A DNA stretch of 64,000 nucleotides from Antedon bifida (Eukaryota > Echinodermata > Crinoidea > Comatulida > Antedonidae), in assembly GCA_963402885.1 (NCBI GenBank), contig OY727093.1, forward strand, positions 11,481,501 to 11,545,500. Direction: 5' to 3'. Made by a program: the position numbers and the translations under genes. This document shows positions 36,701 through 51,700 of this stretch, piece after piece. The notes below the pieces were generated by a model. That model searched no databases. It was not told where the DNA came from and saw only the letters and a list, made by a program, of their open reading frames with translations. Position 1 is the stretch's first letter. Each line of letters starts with the position of its first letter.

Positions 36701-39700
36701 TTCTTTGGCAGGTTGCCAGTATGATGATCTTTCCTCGGTCGCATTTGTTGGTTGGATGTAGTCATCTTCAACACCAAAGGTTGTCTCCATAGCATGTTGG
36801 GGTTGACTGAAATTGGTGTGAACCGCTTGAGATTTTGATGGGTGCACAACAGCCTCTACCTTGACCAACTCTGGGATATCTCTTGAATCATTAGTAACCT
36901 TATTTGGTCGTGGCTTTACCTCTGGCTTTGAGTAGTCCATTAAGGTACTGCTGGTGAACTGTGTTGGGTCATACCTTGGTTTCGGTGCAGGTTTTGGTGG
37001 AAGGCTGTAGCTTGTGGTAACCGGAGATTCTACAGGAGGTTCAGGAAGGTCAACATTTACTTCAAAAGTTCTTGCATTTGATGACGGAGATGAGTATGAC
37101 TGATGCATATAATTTTGTGTAATTGGTGAAGGCTCCATGATGACTGGTTCATCAAACGATGGTGCTGACTTTGTCATTTTTATTTCTGCTTCTTTTCGTC
37201 TTTCCTCCTGTTGTCTCTCAATTTCTCTGATGAGTTCTCTTTCCCGCTCTCGTTCTTTCTCCAACTGTTCACGTTTCTTTTTATTTTGAAGGTCTCTTTC
37301 TTGGCGTTCTCGCTCTCGACGTTCGATTTCCTCTCTCTCCCATCGCTCTTGTTCTTCCTCACGTTCTCTTTCTTCCCTGTCGCGTTCCTCTTTTCTCCTT
37401 CTGGATTCTGGTCGTCTTCTGTTTGGTGACGGTTTGTTTTGGGGTACATATCCTGTACTGCCATCACTCATATCACCACCATACTCTTCATCAGTGTCTG
37501 GATTATATGACTTGGGTTTGGGTCTGGATCTTTGTTCTCTTGGAGAAGGATAATCCTGAAAAAGAAATATTGTTGATATAGAAACAGTATGTTTAAACTC
37601 TCAATTTAAATGTTATCGAGAAATATTGTTTATCTAGGATAAAACACCACCATCTGATTTATAATATGAGAAATCAATACCATGGCATCTAACAAGATCC
37701 ACAAGATGGTGGCAATTAATGGATTAGAATTACTGTACATAAAAGGTAACTTACGTCTGTAAACGAGTTAGGCAGAGTGTAATCATTCGACGGTCTGTAA
37801 CTGTCTCGCACAAACTTGGGTGATGGTTTTTCTGCCTCATAGTCAGAATCGACGTACGTGGACTCTGCCCCGCTAAATGCAGATTCAGCATCGCTCTCGT
37901 AATCGCTGGGTAATGTGAGCTCTCCAACAACTGGTAGTTCTGGTTCTTGATCCTCTTTAGGCGTCTAAAAAATACAATAAACAATATACAAAGTTAAATT
38001 TTGCCCATTAACCATCACAAGTTTGTAAATTACAAACACAATGAAGAAAACTATGTATGTATGTACTTTAAATGTATGTATAAAATATTGTTATTGGTTT
38101 CTTTATTGCTTCTTTTTTAAAATATGCTACCTATAAAAACATATTTTTTAAACAATCAATATGAATATAATTAATTAAGACCTTTAATATTATAAAAATA
38201 TAAAAGAAATGTTAAAAAATAAAATAATTACGGCATCAAAATATAAAGTAATTAAAACACAATTGTACGTACACTGACATCAGAAACCCAGATTGGTTTA
38301 TTCTGTTCCTTCTGGATTGCATCCCGTGTAAGTGAAAACCATGGCACATCAGGACCAAGACGAACAGTTGCTAAAAGTTAAAACAAATTGGGTTTAGTAC
38401 TGGACTTTAAGAATCCACTATTTTAGCTATGATTCTAAAGTAAAATTTACAGAACTTACCACTGAAAATATGCACAAACACCTTATTGAGGTTCTTTGCA
38501 GTTTGTGTCAATTTACGTGACCCACGGTTCTGTTCTGGTTCGAGATGTTTGCTACGTAACTGTTTGACTGTAGTGCGGTTATCTGGTCTTAGGAAAACTA
38601 CAATCGGATAGAACTGGGCGAAATTGAGCCGTTCTACAGCATTTGGAGTGATGTCAAGAATGCAGTGCTTGCCCTGGATAATGAAAGACAAAGTTATTAA
38701 GATTTTTGATCAGCATGTTCACTATATATCGGCTTTGGTAAAAGGCGGCAATCTTATAAAGTATTCTAAAATTCCCCACGTAACACCAACAGAACCCAGT
38801 GGACAATTTTCTCATTAACTAATTTCTTTCAATTATTTTGAATTTGAACATATTGTTTACTATACTGTGGTAGTAACCTTTTGTAATGAAATTAATACTA
38901 AAACCACACACAGGCAGGCTTTAATTTAGTTCATTAACAATTACCTAAGAGAGTTCAATTGAGTTTAAGAAGGCAAGGATTAAACACACTATATTGCCTG
39001 TGGCATACCTTGTATGATACACAGTATCACCATAAAGCTTATTCATAGTAATTTGTGGCACTTGTGGTTTTTAATTCCTGTATACATTTTAGCTTACACT
39101 ATTGTGAATTGTGGCACTATTGTCAAGTACCATTGTTTAACCAAAAACAGTAGACCAAATTGATTGTATCTTATTATGTTTTAAAGATAAATAAACTATT
39201 TACCTTGCCCATAATTTCTCTGATAGCATGCACTTTAATAGTTCCCTGAGCTTCACTTTCCTCTCCTTGATTGTCTACAGAATATTTAAAAGAAATATAA
39301 TTCATTTCTATACAATATACAACTTTGTATAGACAGCATAAGAAGCCCAAACATGCCAGTTTCAGAATCCTTTCTCTTGGGCCTATCATTAATTCACCAA
39401 ATTTTAAAGCATAATAAAATAAATCTGGTTAAAACTAATTTGCTAAAATGGAAACCAAAATAATTTTCAAGCTAGTTTAGGTATATTTTCACTGTAAATG
39501 TAAAACGTTTTAAGCATTTAACAGCATTTTCAAACTATCGCACACATAACTGTTTGGGACACGCCCTGTAAACGCTAACAGTAAAAAACACACATTCCAG
39601 AAAATTCTCTATGAACACATAAAAGCTCACATTACATAACAGGCTCTGTGAACACCTAATTATATTTATACCTTTTTGTACTTATCAGTGAATTCCCAAC

Positions 39701-42700
39701 AATAATATCGCCTATCAATATTATGAATGTGATAAGCAAATACTAAAGAAAAACATTCCCAAACACACTAAATGTAATAATCTGGTGGATAATGTAAAAA
39801 TACTCAACATGATCATAAAAATAAACTACAAATGAAATATAGGAGTATGTTGATATAATAATATAAACTTAAACCCAAATAAATTCTGCAATTAATAAAT
39901 AAACAAAATTAAAATAATCATAAATATAGTAACATTCAGATGATGTGAAACACACATGCATCGGTTAACATGATCACAACGTTAGAGTGACATTCACATC
40001 AAACTTATGTCAATTTTGTTTTAAAAGTTTAAAACAATGAATTGGTCAATTTTAATTGTTTTTGCTACATAAAAAATATATTGACAAATCATTTAGTATA
40101 ACGAAAAGAGAGAGAAACTCTGAACCACACCTAATAAATTGGGCGCTTACAGAAAAAATCTGTGTGTGAACAAAGTTTGTTTAAGCCATAAATCAAACTT
40201 GGGACGTTCTGCTTGATATGCAGGCCTACATACAATTAAACCAAATCAGATTTTAACATAACATGTGGTCTTATGTCTGCATATCAAGCAGAATTGACAG
40301 AGTTTTACAAGAATTTCCAGCTTTCAAAGATGTTCTTGTCTTTACACACAAATGAATAAATACACAATTAGTAATATTACATGCACTATTTGTGCAGGGA
40401 TATATACAAAACAAAAATACATTGTGTGAAAATGTAGGCCTTAACCACAAAGAGTAATATATAGTATATATATACAAATCAATATATAAAAAAAGTTAAT
40501 ATAATGTTTTTCAAGTAATATTTTTAGTCTAATTAACTGTGGTTACCATATACACAGTGGTTTGATGTAAATTATATAGGGAGTAAAACCAATGCAGATG
40601 GGGCTAGCAAGCTATAACATGAAGCTGGTTTTCAAAACAAACTATCATTAAAATATTATTAAGGTACCTTTCTTAGCTGGAGGGTGAATAACTTTCCAAG
40701 AAGGCAAATAAAAAAGAAATATAATCAATTTGACTAAAAACATAAATTGCTTGGCATATAATGATATATAGAAAATGAAGTCTTGTATACAATATTTAAT
40801 ATTAAAAACAAAAACATTTCATTCATTCCAGATGTGGAATGAATTCAATTCAAATTACAGTATGTTATATCTCTGTAACATTAATAGTAGTAAATTTAAC
40901 AGTTTTTGTTACAGAAAAAAAATGAAGAGTGGAATACCATGAAGGGCTTCCCAGAATAATAAAGGGAAACATATGAATGTAGTCCTCTATAGAATACTAC
41001 ATGTAGATAATATAATGGGCATTTATAGGATATAAAACATGATTTAACACTTACATGGAGATTCAAACTTCTCATCAAATTCAGCAAGCAGTTTCTCACG
41101 AGCAATGTCAGCAAGAGGTCCGAACAATACGACAGGACGAACAAATTCGGCTACAAAGAATGAATGTAGTATATTGAAAATCATTAGATACAAATTTATT
41201 GTTAAGCAGCTATTCAATTGGTTTAGTTTATTTTGTATTTAAAGATATTTTTTTCCCAACACAAAACATTTATTATGGAATGAAAAAAGTTTTATGTTAT
41301 TTGAAAAAACTGGTACAAGATTAGGTTTATAACCAAAATAGGAATACAGGTATGTCTGCATTATGTGCAATCTGGCTTTATGTTTGTACAAGTAATGAAT
41401 ACAAATACTTACGATCTTTAAGAACAACTCTTTCATACGGTGGGAATTTAGGTGGTGTTCCTCCTAGGAAATAAATAGCATTGAATCATTAAGTGACAAA
41501 AAGGGTATTGAAAAATAAAAGAGAATGAGGATTAGTTAATAAGATGTAGATGTAATGTTGAACCAAACATTTAAGAGGAATAAATGTACTTTTCTGACTC
41601 TAAATATGAACTCTCAGTTGTTGGTCCTTACCAAACACAACTTTGTCCCATTCATCTTTGATGAGATTCTTTGTACTTCTGAATGATTTCTGACGTCGCC
41701 TGAAGAAACTGCTACGTCCTCCACCGGTAGGCTGTGGTTTCATGTAGTAGTCTGGTGGCTGGGATGAGGCCAGCTGCTCAGCTCTGAAAATAATATTTAA
41801 TCATTTCAGATGCAATGGTTAATATTTGAGGCAATTGTTATTTAACAAGCTTCATTGCTAATAAGTAAGTTGCTAATAAAAATACATTTTTAGTTACATT
41901 TTGTGTGTTAGAGAATTTCCTAGATTTTCACTGTAAAAAAAAAAGTTCACTTACCGACTGTTGTTAGGAATGATACCGCGGGCCTCCTCACGTTCATCAA
42001 CTCCAATCTTTAAGGCGTACCACCATCCTACCATACCCTCATACATCGTATCAATCACACGGAAGATGTTATTTTTGAAAAAAGTGATCTGTTCTGCACC
42101 CTGACTTTCGTAGTTGAAATGTGTGCGTACATAGAAATCATCACCTTTACCAGATTTCATGACGTCATCACACACTGTAACAAAATTAACCAATAAGGCT
42201 TATGATCAAAATATGAAAAAGAAAAACTGAGATTCACAACAAATGGCAAGGAAATTTGGGTCCTTAGATATAACGATCGCTTTTTTATTATTTATAAATC
42301 ATGACATGACATCTTTATAATCATGACATCATTTGATTGAAAATATAATTTTCATCAAAGGCAGCATAAATGGTTAATATCCTATAGTTCTAGATTGAAA
42401 ACTGTTTGGATTTCTTTTGTTTCATGTTGGAAAAAATGTTCATTTATCTTTATCGTCGATCATTATCATCTTAGTATAAATGGGCCTTAATAGTGTTTTA
42501 GAAATAAAAGTTTACTGTAGCAAAGAAATGAAAGGAAAAAAATATACAGTGCCAATACAATTTGGTTGTTATTCATTTTTCTCTGTTATATTAGAAATGA
42601 TTTATGAACATGAAATTAATTTATTTCAATATAAACAATAAATAATTCATCTGTCCCTTTAAATCAGCAACATTAGAAAGGGATGAAAAAACAATAGACA

Positions 42701-45700
42701 ATTCTTACTTTTCTTATCATAACGGCACACAAGTCTAATCTCATTTGTGAGACTAAGGAGCAACAGCACAGCATCTTCCTTGGTCATTCCAAGCAGGCTT
42801 GTGTCGTTTACCTGCAAAATCTGATCACCTTCATGTACTCCGGCCTTTTCTGCAGCACTGCCAGGCTGCATTGCTGCCACAAAGATGCCTGTCGAGTTGC
42901 CTCCTACGAGTTGAAGGCCGATACTCTTTCCTTTGATAAAAGAGACATGTCTTTCCTCTGATCCTGGGGTAACTGCCGGTGGATCATAGCTTGGAGTAGG
43001 TCTAGGTCGGGATGTTGGTGTTTCTTCCTGATAATAATCATTGACACCTGGTGGTGGTGGTGTTGACATTATAATACTGAATTAAAGAAACAAGCACTCA
43101 TTAGTATTGATCTATTTGATCATTAATATAAAACTAATGAATGTTTATGAGTTGGAAGGTGAGAGTATGTCATGAGTTGAAAAATTGACTGCTCTATTTT
43201 TAACATGGCGGAGTAGAGTTGGAAATGGAATATGGTTTCAGCAATTGGCCAACCAAACATTGTAAACCAGTTTGAAGCCATGTCCTCTACACTGTCATGC
43301 ACCAATAAGCCTGCATACCAACATAACATATTTTTACATTATTCATTTCATTGACATTCATTCATTGACATTAACTGATTTACAGTGGCCATTTCGAAGA
43401 GACTTAACTCTGTTGGCATCACTTTTCTGTACAGATAACTCTCTAGCACATCTATGATACCTCAATGTGTTTATATAAGGTGTGACAAAAATACTGAAAT
43501 ACACCAGTAAATAAGTTTTGAGTACAAACCTTTCTGGCTGTGGTTTAACGTGAAGCGGAGATTCAGGAGTAAAGATAGGAAGTTCTGAAAGATGACATTC
43601 ACCGATTTGTTATTACTGTCAATATTATGTACTTTTAAGTAGGCGACTTTATATCAATAAGTAACTACTTAAATTCAAAGTCTGAGCACTGATATGTCAA
43701 AGAAACTTAAATTATTTTCCATTTTAATATTAAAAACATACAATTATTGTTCATGTTGAGCACTCATCACACATGTGTATACCTACTTCAAACACTAGTA
43801 ACCTAGTATAGTACAATGATACCTATAGCAGATAGATGTAGCTGCGCCTAGATGAAGATTGCTGGAGTGAAGACTAAGTTCTACCCAGTTGAAAATTTCC
43901 CTTAGCATCAACACTAAAGTTATTTCTATATTTTCTAGTTTTAAAATTAACTATATGTTTACATTGTGACAAAAACCTAACTTTTGTTTAAAACTGTTCT
44001 TTTTAAACAAAGTAAACAGTCGCACTATTAAGGAATAATTCAGAGTTCAAAAATAGGAAAAAACATAAAGTATCAATAAATGAGGCAAACAGTTAAAAAG
44101 AGGATAAAGAAACTAGAAACGCAAGCAAATCAGGCAACAAGCAGTCGACATCCAATAAAATAAAAATTCACAACAATAAAATTGTATTGAATGAGGAATA
44201 AATATACGATTTGAATTTTCACACAACAATAATAACATTCATTTTGCCCTATAGTTATTTAGTCATGCTAAGGGGTGTAAATAGTTGTTATAACAAGATA
44301 ATTTCTTTTTATTGTTCTTTCAATCAGTGTCAAACTGATGGCATTCAACAAGCATGTTTTATCATACGTTTTATATCAACATGGGCGGACGTAATAATAT
44401 TACCTTTTTATAAGCTTAGACTTCTGTGGAAGACAAATTAATTGACAAATCATATTCACTAATTTTAAAACTACATAAACATTATTCAATAAGCGGTGGA
44501 ACGTGGATGCTACACAACAGTCCTGCTTCAAAAACTTCCACATTTAAGCAGTGAACAAAAAGCACTTTCTTGCATCATTAAATAGCAGTTCAGCTGATGT
44601 TGACATTTTGTTTTTAAATAGTTTTAGCTCTCTCTCTCAAAATACACATTCTTCCACTCATATATATTTAAAAGATGAATATTCAGAAACTTCAATAAGC
44701 TTGAATAAAGACAATCTACAATACCAAATTAGCATGTGTTTTCAATCATATTTTAACTTTTACAAATCATTACCTGGGTTTGGTCCATCAGGGGGTAGTC
44801 CATTTACTTCAGGCTTGGAAGGGCTATCGTCTGGAGGGAGAGGTAAAGTACCTACATACGGGTCATCTGGTTCATCTGGTTCATCTGGATTATACCCAGG
44901 AGGTAGTGGAGTATCAGGACTGAAATTAATTTCATAATACAAAGCACTTGGTTAGTCAACTTTATACTAGTTCTTTATAAATAGTGCTTTCAAAATAGTG
45001 TGAAACTGTACGACTCAGTAGTGTGTGTTATACTCTAAAATAGAGTACTCATTTAAGTGCCAGGTAACCTATTTGAAAAATAAAAGTTACTTTCTATTTT
45101 CCCTATATACATACTCAACAACTTCTGGATCTGGCTTTGGGGGTGTTCTTGGCCGTTCAGGTTCATCTGGTTTCTTCTTCTTTGGCTCTTTTTTGATGTC
45201 CAATAATAATGATCCACGTGAATTCTGTATCAATTTTTTGGCATCGGGCAAACTCATGGCTTCAATAGGCATACCATTAATCTGCAATTGCAATGAAAAT
45301 TACTACACTTAATAATATTTACTTACACTTTTATTATTAAAGTTGTTCAATATGCTTTAGGAAAAATACAACTAAACACATGATATGATGAAAGAAAGCA
45401 ATTAGATTTAGTAATATTCATTGAGTGTTCATTCAGATGAAAATTGAAAGACGTTTTACACTTTTTTTTTTTTTACTTTATTTTACTTTATTTAAAAAAA
45501 TATAAATAATAAACAAGAATTATCGCCACCACAAACAGGTTTTAAAGAAATGATGATAGGTACCATTATCTGACAAAAGGGCTATATACAAATGTCTTCT
45601 TTTCGTAATTGTACTCCTCTCTTCGAAGATAGATCCAATTGTGCCAAGCACGAAATAGACCATGATTAAAGTTTATGATTTAGGACAGGGCTAGTCGTCG

Positions 45701-48700
45701 AAAAATGATAGTGCACCAATCCAATTGAAACTTACCGCAACAATGTTATCGCCAGTTACGAGACCTGCATTTGCTGCACTACCTTCAGGGTTCATATCTT
45801 CTATAAACAGTTTGATGGCCAACTTCATGCCAAACCCACCACGGTCTTTATGTAGCTCAACACTTTGCACGTTGGATGCACCTCCTGGACCATCTTGACC
45901 TTCTATCATCGGCCGTTTGATGTGCTGTAATAATTCATTTTAAATTATTTATATAAATAAGAGTAATAAGCTTAAAAAGTGAAACAATTATTGTTGAGAT
46001 TGATGTTGGCAATAATAATAAGCTTTGCCAATCATTTGTCTTTCACTATCGATGGCATATTGTAGATTTTCCAGAACTTAAATATCCATGTAGTATTTAC
46101 TTTCTTAGTTTGTAATCATGTGCAAATTACATCACTTTATGTAATTAATGACTTACCAGTGTGACTGTATTTCCACTGTCTCTGAGGGCCATGATTGCCT
46201 CTTCATGTTCTACACCTTCCATACTTTTGTTATTGACAGCTATAACTCTGTCATTCACTCTAAAATCAACAAACCAAGAAATAACCTTTAATATCATTAG
46301 CTAAACTTAAAAATCTACTTGAAGTCAAACTTTTAGAATAGTTACCTGATATGCACTCAAGTAACCTTGGCAACCTCAAATTCAAGAAATAACTACAGTG
46401 TACAGGGGTACTGTATATCATCACCAATAATTAACTGATTTTAGAATTGCAAAATGCTAAAAAAGTTTTTTTCCATGTCTTTCAATAACCAGTTCTTCTA
46501 AGTGTATGTTATGTTTTTTGAAGGGCAAATACACTGCCAACTACTCAATCTTAAATCAATAAAGTAATTCGCATGCTTCCCTGATAAACCTCTATATCTA
46601 CTTCTGGCTAGACAAGTCAATAGATTGGAATTTACACAAGTTTTTATGAGTGGGTGAGGTATATTGAACTGAAACAGTCAATATAGAAAACAGAAAGTAT
46701 TTGAAGAAACTGTTTAATAACCTATCTGACAATAATAATAATACAGAATCATATTGTACCATATTGTTTTTTCACAAGCGTTCTCAATGTACATAGTATA
46801 AAGTACAAATTACTTCAGAGTAGAAAAAAACATCTGACAATATTGTACCAATTATATAATTGTTTTGTACTGACCTGACCAGGTGTTCGGCAGGGCCTTT
46901 AGTCAACACATCTGAGATGACAATAGCATCTTCTTCTGTCATGTAATGTGGATTGTCTTTGCCACCACTAATGGCAATGCCAAATCCCATACCACTCTCC
47001 TACAATGAAATGAATATAATAATGTTATCATGATGTTGAATTAGTATATTCAGTACGGAAAATTACGGTGAGAATAACCTAATTATCTATGCATCTGGGT
47101 GGTAATAAGCTTTAGTTTCAGTAATGAAATTGTGATTGATGTCATATAAAGCAACAATCTTAATAATATGCAAATGATGACAATGATAATGATGACAACT
47201 TGAGATGCAAAATTCGTTCAATATCATAGTATTATATATAACTACAGGTAAACTTACCCTATTAATTTTCACAACCAATGTCTCCCACATGAGTTGAGAC
47301 TATATATAAAAAAAAAAGAATCACATTTGTAGCATAATTCAATTTACTAATACAGTAGACAACATGACATTAATCAAGGTAATACACGGTGCGCAAATAA
47401 TTTCAGTTTTGACAAACAAAAAACCAGATTCACAAGGACTTTAATCTAGTTCAACCAAAAACATATTCTTAATGATTCCCACATTCCTACTTTGTTGTCA
47501 TGCATTCTGAAAACCAGATCATGATTCCGATTGGTAGCAGGTAATATAAAAAAGAAGTGGAAGAGTTGATTGTATTTAGTGTATTTAAGTTTAATGTAAA
47601 CAGTCTTTTAAAAGTCTGTATTGGACTCATCTGTTTATGGATGGTGAAAGGGAAGAAATTAGAGATTGAATTATGAATCTACAGCTAACCCAACTTAAGC
47701 AAATAGTATATACGAAATTACAGAGTAAAAGTTACAGTCAACTCTCCCAATACCTGACACCTTTGGGCTGGCCAAATATGTCTGGTTTTCCAGAAAGTCT
47801 GGTAATCGGTTTTTAATGGTAAAATTGAATTTGGGACTGTTTGGTATTGGGAGAGTTTCCAGTTTTAAAGGAGCCGAGTACAACATTTGGCCAAAGTCTT
47901 TTTGCCCAAATTTAGACTAATTTCAGGGGTGGGATTATACTCAAGCATGGGATTATATTTGGGCATCTATACAGTAATACAAGGGAAGAGTGAAATCATC
48001 ACTCTTTCCTGGTATTAGCATATTTTTTAAATTATCTCAAAACTCGCTTAACAATGTGCATCCATGAGGAAGTATATTAATAAGATGTGCATTGATTTGT
48101 AATTTGACCCGATGTAACTGAATGCTTTGCAATGTCATATCCAGCTGAGTTTAGTCGCCATGTTGTACAATACATACACAATCAACCGCACCAAATCATA
48201 ACATTTTCAATTATAAATAATTGCTCCATAAAACTGTTCATAAAGTTTTGTGTACTACAAAAAATATTTTATTAACTGTACCATTTATATACTGTATATT
48301 TATTTTATTTGCGGAAAGATTAAATATCTGTTAAGGCATATGAACAACACCTTTTAAAACTTGATACCATTCTATCCACATCCATAATAAATCCATGATG
48401 CTTTAGAATCTAACAAGTTTCAAAACTAGATTTTAAATATACGTTACTTACTTTTCTTGAATGAACAATTCCTAATAACATTATTTCCAAATTATATATG
48501 TAATTTTAAAATACTATCCTGCCTTTTTATGTTTGTCACTTAACGAAACATGTTAACAGCACACTACACTGCGAACAAGTGTGCAAAGATTCCAATTGGT
48601 TGCAACCAGCACCCTGGTATAAAATTACAAGAGCGATGCCAATTTGTAGGCAAGCAAATCCCTTATTCCCCTATGGTATGATTCCTAATACACTGATGTG

Positions 48701-51700
48701 GACAACGGAGGCCAATTATGAACATAACAGTGCTATAAAACAGTCACAACAGGCCCCATTGAATTCAGAAAAAAAAATAGTCCCTATTATTATGGGATAG
48801 CTGCTTTATGCACAAAAGACTTAAGAGAAACAATGCAATTTGAGGTCTATAATTGAACCTTCAGAAAGAGGGATTAGAAGACTTGGGCTACTGAAATTGT
48901 GTAAACCCAGTTAAGCATACTTTCACTTATTGTTCTTAAAACCATTCACAATATGGCTGTAAAAGATTTACTGTTAAATAAAGATGACATAGGTCTACTG
49001 AAGAATCATAGTCATAGTATCTTTACAACTGTATTTGTCCATTAAAAAGAAGTTAACAGGAACTTGCTTTGAAACGTAATTTCATTATAAATATATACTG
49101 TGGATAAAACAGTAAAAATACACAGAAAATTGAATCAACATAGTACAGCTTAGAAATTAAAGTAAACCTTTACTAGTAAAAGCTTTATAAGGAAACTATA
49201 ATTGACCTGTCACTTTCATATAATCCATCCTCATAATTACCCTATTATTGTAATTAAATATTAATTATTCTGGAGGCCTCAACCACTTCTTTATAAAACT
49301 TTATGCAGTTACTGCAGTAAAATACATTTTTTTTTGTTTTTTTATGCAATCATTGTTTATTGCAGTGAATTAAACTCATGAACTTCTGCAGTAACTGCAG
49401 TAGAATAAATTGAAAACAGTAACCGCAATTATTGAATGCCTGAAAGTTTACTACAGTTTCTCCATTTTTTGCATGAATCTTCCAGAGATTCAGAAGAATT
49501 AATGTTGGAATGTCAATGAATTTTACTTCCTGAATGCATATCTTTGGTATTAGGTCATCATACAGTTTGTTTTTCTATTTTTGGACCACTATATTAGCAA
49601 GCCTGTTACATTGTTATAAAGTAACCTTTACATTTATTTGAATGTGGCATTCATTTAAAAATCCAGAACAAAATACTATAGGAATTTTACCTTCAATCTC
49701 AAAATTTAATTTTTTTAAACGTTACAAATTTATTGAGTTTTTTTTTCTATATACAAAGAATGTTTTTTGTCTTTTTAAATTAGTCAATTATATAGAATGT
49801 AAATGATTAAATAATGTACTTCAACACAAGCCTAAAAGTTGAAAGTGTAAAAAATGTTTGACTTGAAACCACATGCCTATCTTTTATTTTTCCCTATGGA
49901 AATCAATTATCCCAAAGTTGAAATAATTTGTACAGACAAGAGAAAAGTAGAACACTCTCTACTAATTTTGAACTGAAGTAGTAGAATTAAATAAACAAAG
50001 GCTACAATGTTTGCTAACCATAAAAAGAAAATGATAATAAATCATCATCAACATGGCTCCTTTGACCTAAGCATTACGGCAAAATCTATTGGGTATCCAA
50101 GTTACTATTTTAAGCTTCAACTTTGGGACAACAGTTGGCAACATCCAAAAGAAAAAAATCATATTATTTACAAAACGCATAAGCCTACGTGTAGTTTTAG
50201 GTGTTTTCAAAAAAAGAATTCCAATGTTTGTCTACAGTACAACTTGTAGCAATGAAATGGAGGGATGAAGAGTTGTCCATACAGTACTTGTGGTCTAGTA
50301 GTAGAGCATCCATCTGCCTAGCAAGCAGAAGTTCAAGTCATAATTGGGACAAATTGTTTAACCCTCACACACTCTCAATATCACTCACAGCGTTAAGGTG
50401 GCATTATGTAAGCGGCGTATATATTTTGTGTCTGAACTAGGCCCTGAATTAGTGTTAGGGAGCTGTTACTGTATGCCTTGCGTTAGATAACAAACCTAAC
50501 GCCATGAGTCTGAACATACTCTTAGTTTAATTTGGATCTTACCTGAGATATACTTAAATTATTTCGACTTCCATGTTGTCCCCTTTTCTTACGAAAAAAT
50601 GAACTCCTCTGCTTGTTGGATTGCCCACCTCCAGTGGATCTCCCTCTGCTGAAATTGCTACCAGAATGTCTGAAAAGACGAAAAGAAACTTAAATGTATT
50701 CATTGTACAGTGGTTAATTAACGGATATTCCGCCTTAATTTTACTGTACAGTACAAATACTATATTATAATTGAAAGGTAGTTTCATTACAGAGTGCAAT
50801 GAACCAAACTAGATCTGTTTTGTAGGCCAGAAATAAATGGGATGTAAAAGGAGCTATATACTATATTATAATAAACAATTCCGATTTATTGTATAAGGCT
50901 AAGAGTAAACAGGTTTTTATTATCACATTGCATTGAGTACACATAGTACACCAAATATAATAAAATCTGCAATTGTATTGAGTGCTTTGTAACATTTTTG
51001 GGCTTGCCAAAAATGGTATTCTTCTTGTACATGTGGGTCAGTCTTAAATAATCCTGAATAATTTTATTTGAATCAGGCACTTGCTACTTTTTAAGTATTT
51101 TGGGAAAGCAATTGTAATACCAATTTTGTCTTCAATACTTTTATGTTTTTATAGAATTTTTTTTTATAGGAACTACTTTCAAGTGCCTAGATTGTGATAA
51201 ATTATTTTTCTCATGGGTGCTGGCATAAAGGTCTACTATAAACCTCTACAAAATAATTGACTTAAGTCGATAAATCTTTGCAACAGAATAAATGGTAAAC
51301 ATTGTTTGAACACCTTAAGTAAAGTAGGCAATGGGTCACTTGAATGCCAACAAACATTTCAAAAGCATATCAATTTTCACATGTATGCACTGTGCATCAC
51401 ATTGTTTTTAAGACTTTAAGACAAACAATTTTATAGTAACATTGTGCGAAAATTATTTAATTTAAATGTGCAGATATATGTTATACATGGTGCAATTACG
51501 GTATGTAGGAATATTAGGGAGGTTTCGCAACCTTACGAATACGATAACGAAAACGGATACGTCACGCATTTGTGAAACTTTTGAGCTGATCCCCATTTCA
51601 TATTTGTAAAGCGTGTTGACGAATATCACCAGTCATATTCGTAACTACAAAACGAGTATAGTTTTTGATCTATTTTGCACATTTTGCATTTGAATCAGGA

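Noticed and set aside
42700-43069. Separate small PDZ protein starting at the ATG near 43067
   Set aside because: The acceptor at 43077 and phase place this sequence as an internal ZO-like exon. The ATG is internal.
44551-44937. 128-codon plus-strand open frame ending in Gly/Ser repeats
   Set aside because: The Gly/Ser part is the complement of the Pro/Asp-rich ZO-like exon 44919-44774.
45460-45500. T-rich and TTTTACTTTATT tract resembling a retroposon tail
   Set aside because: Too short and without any adjoining body or target duplication.
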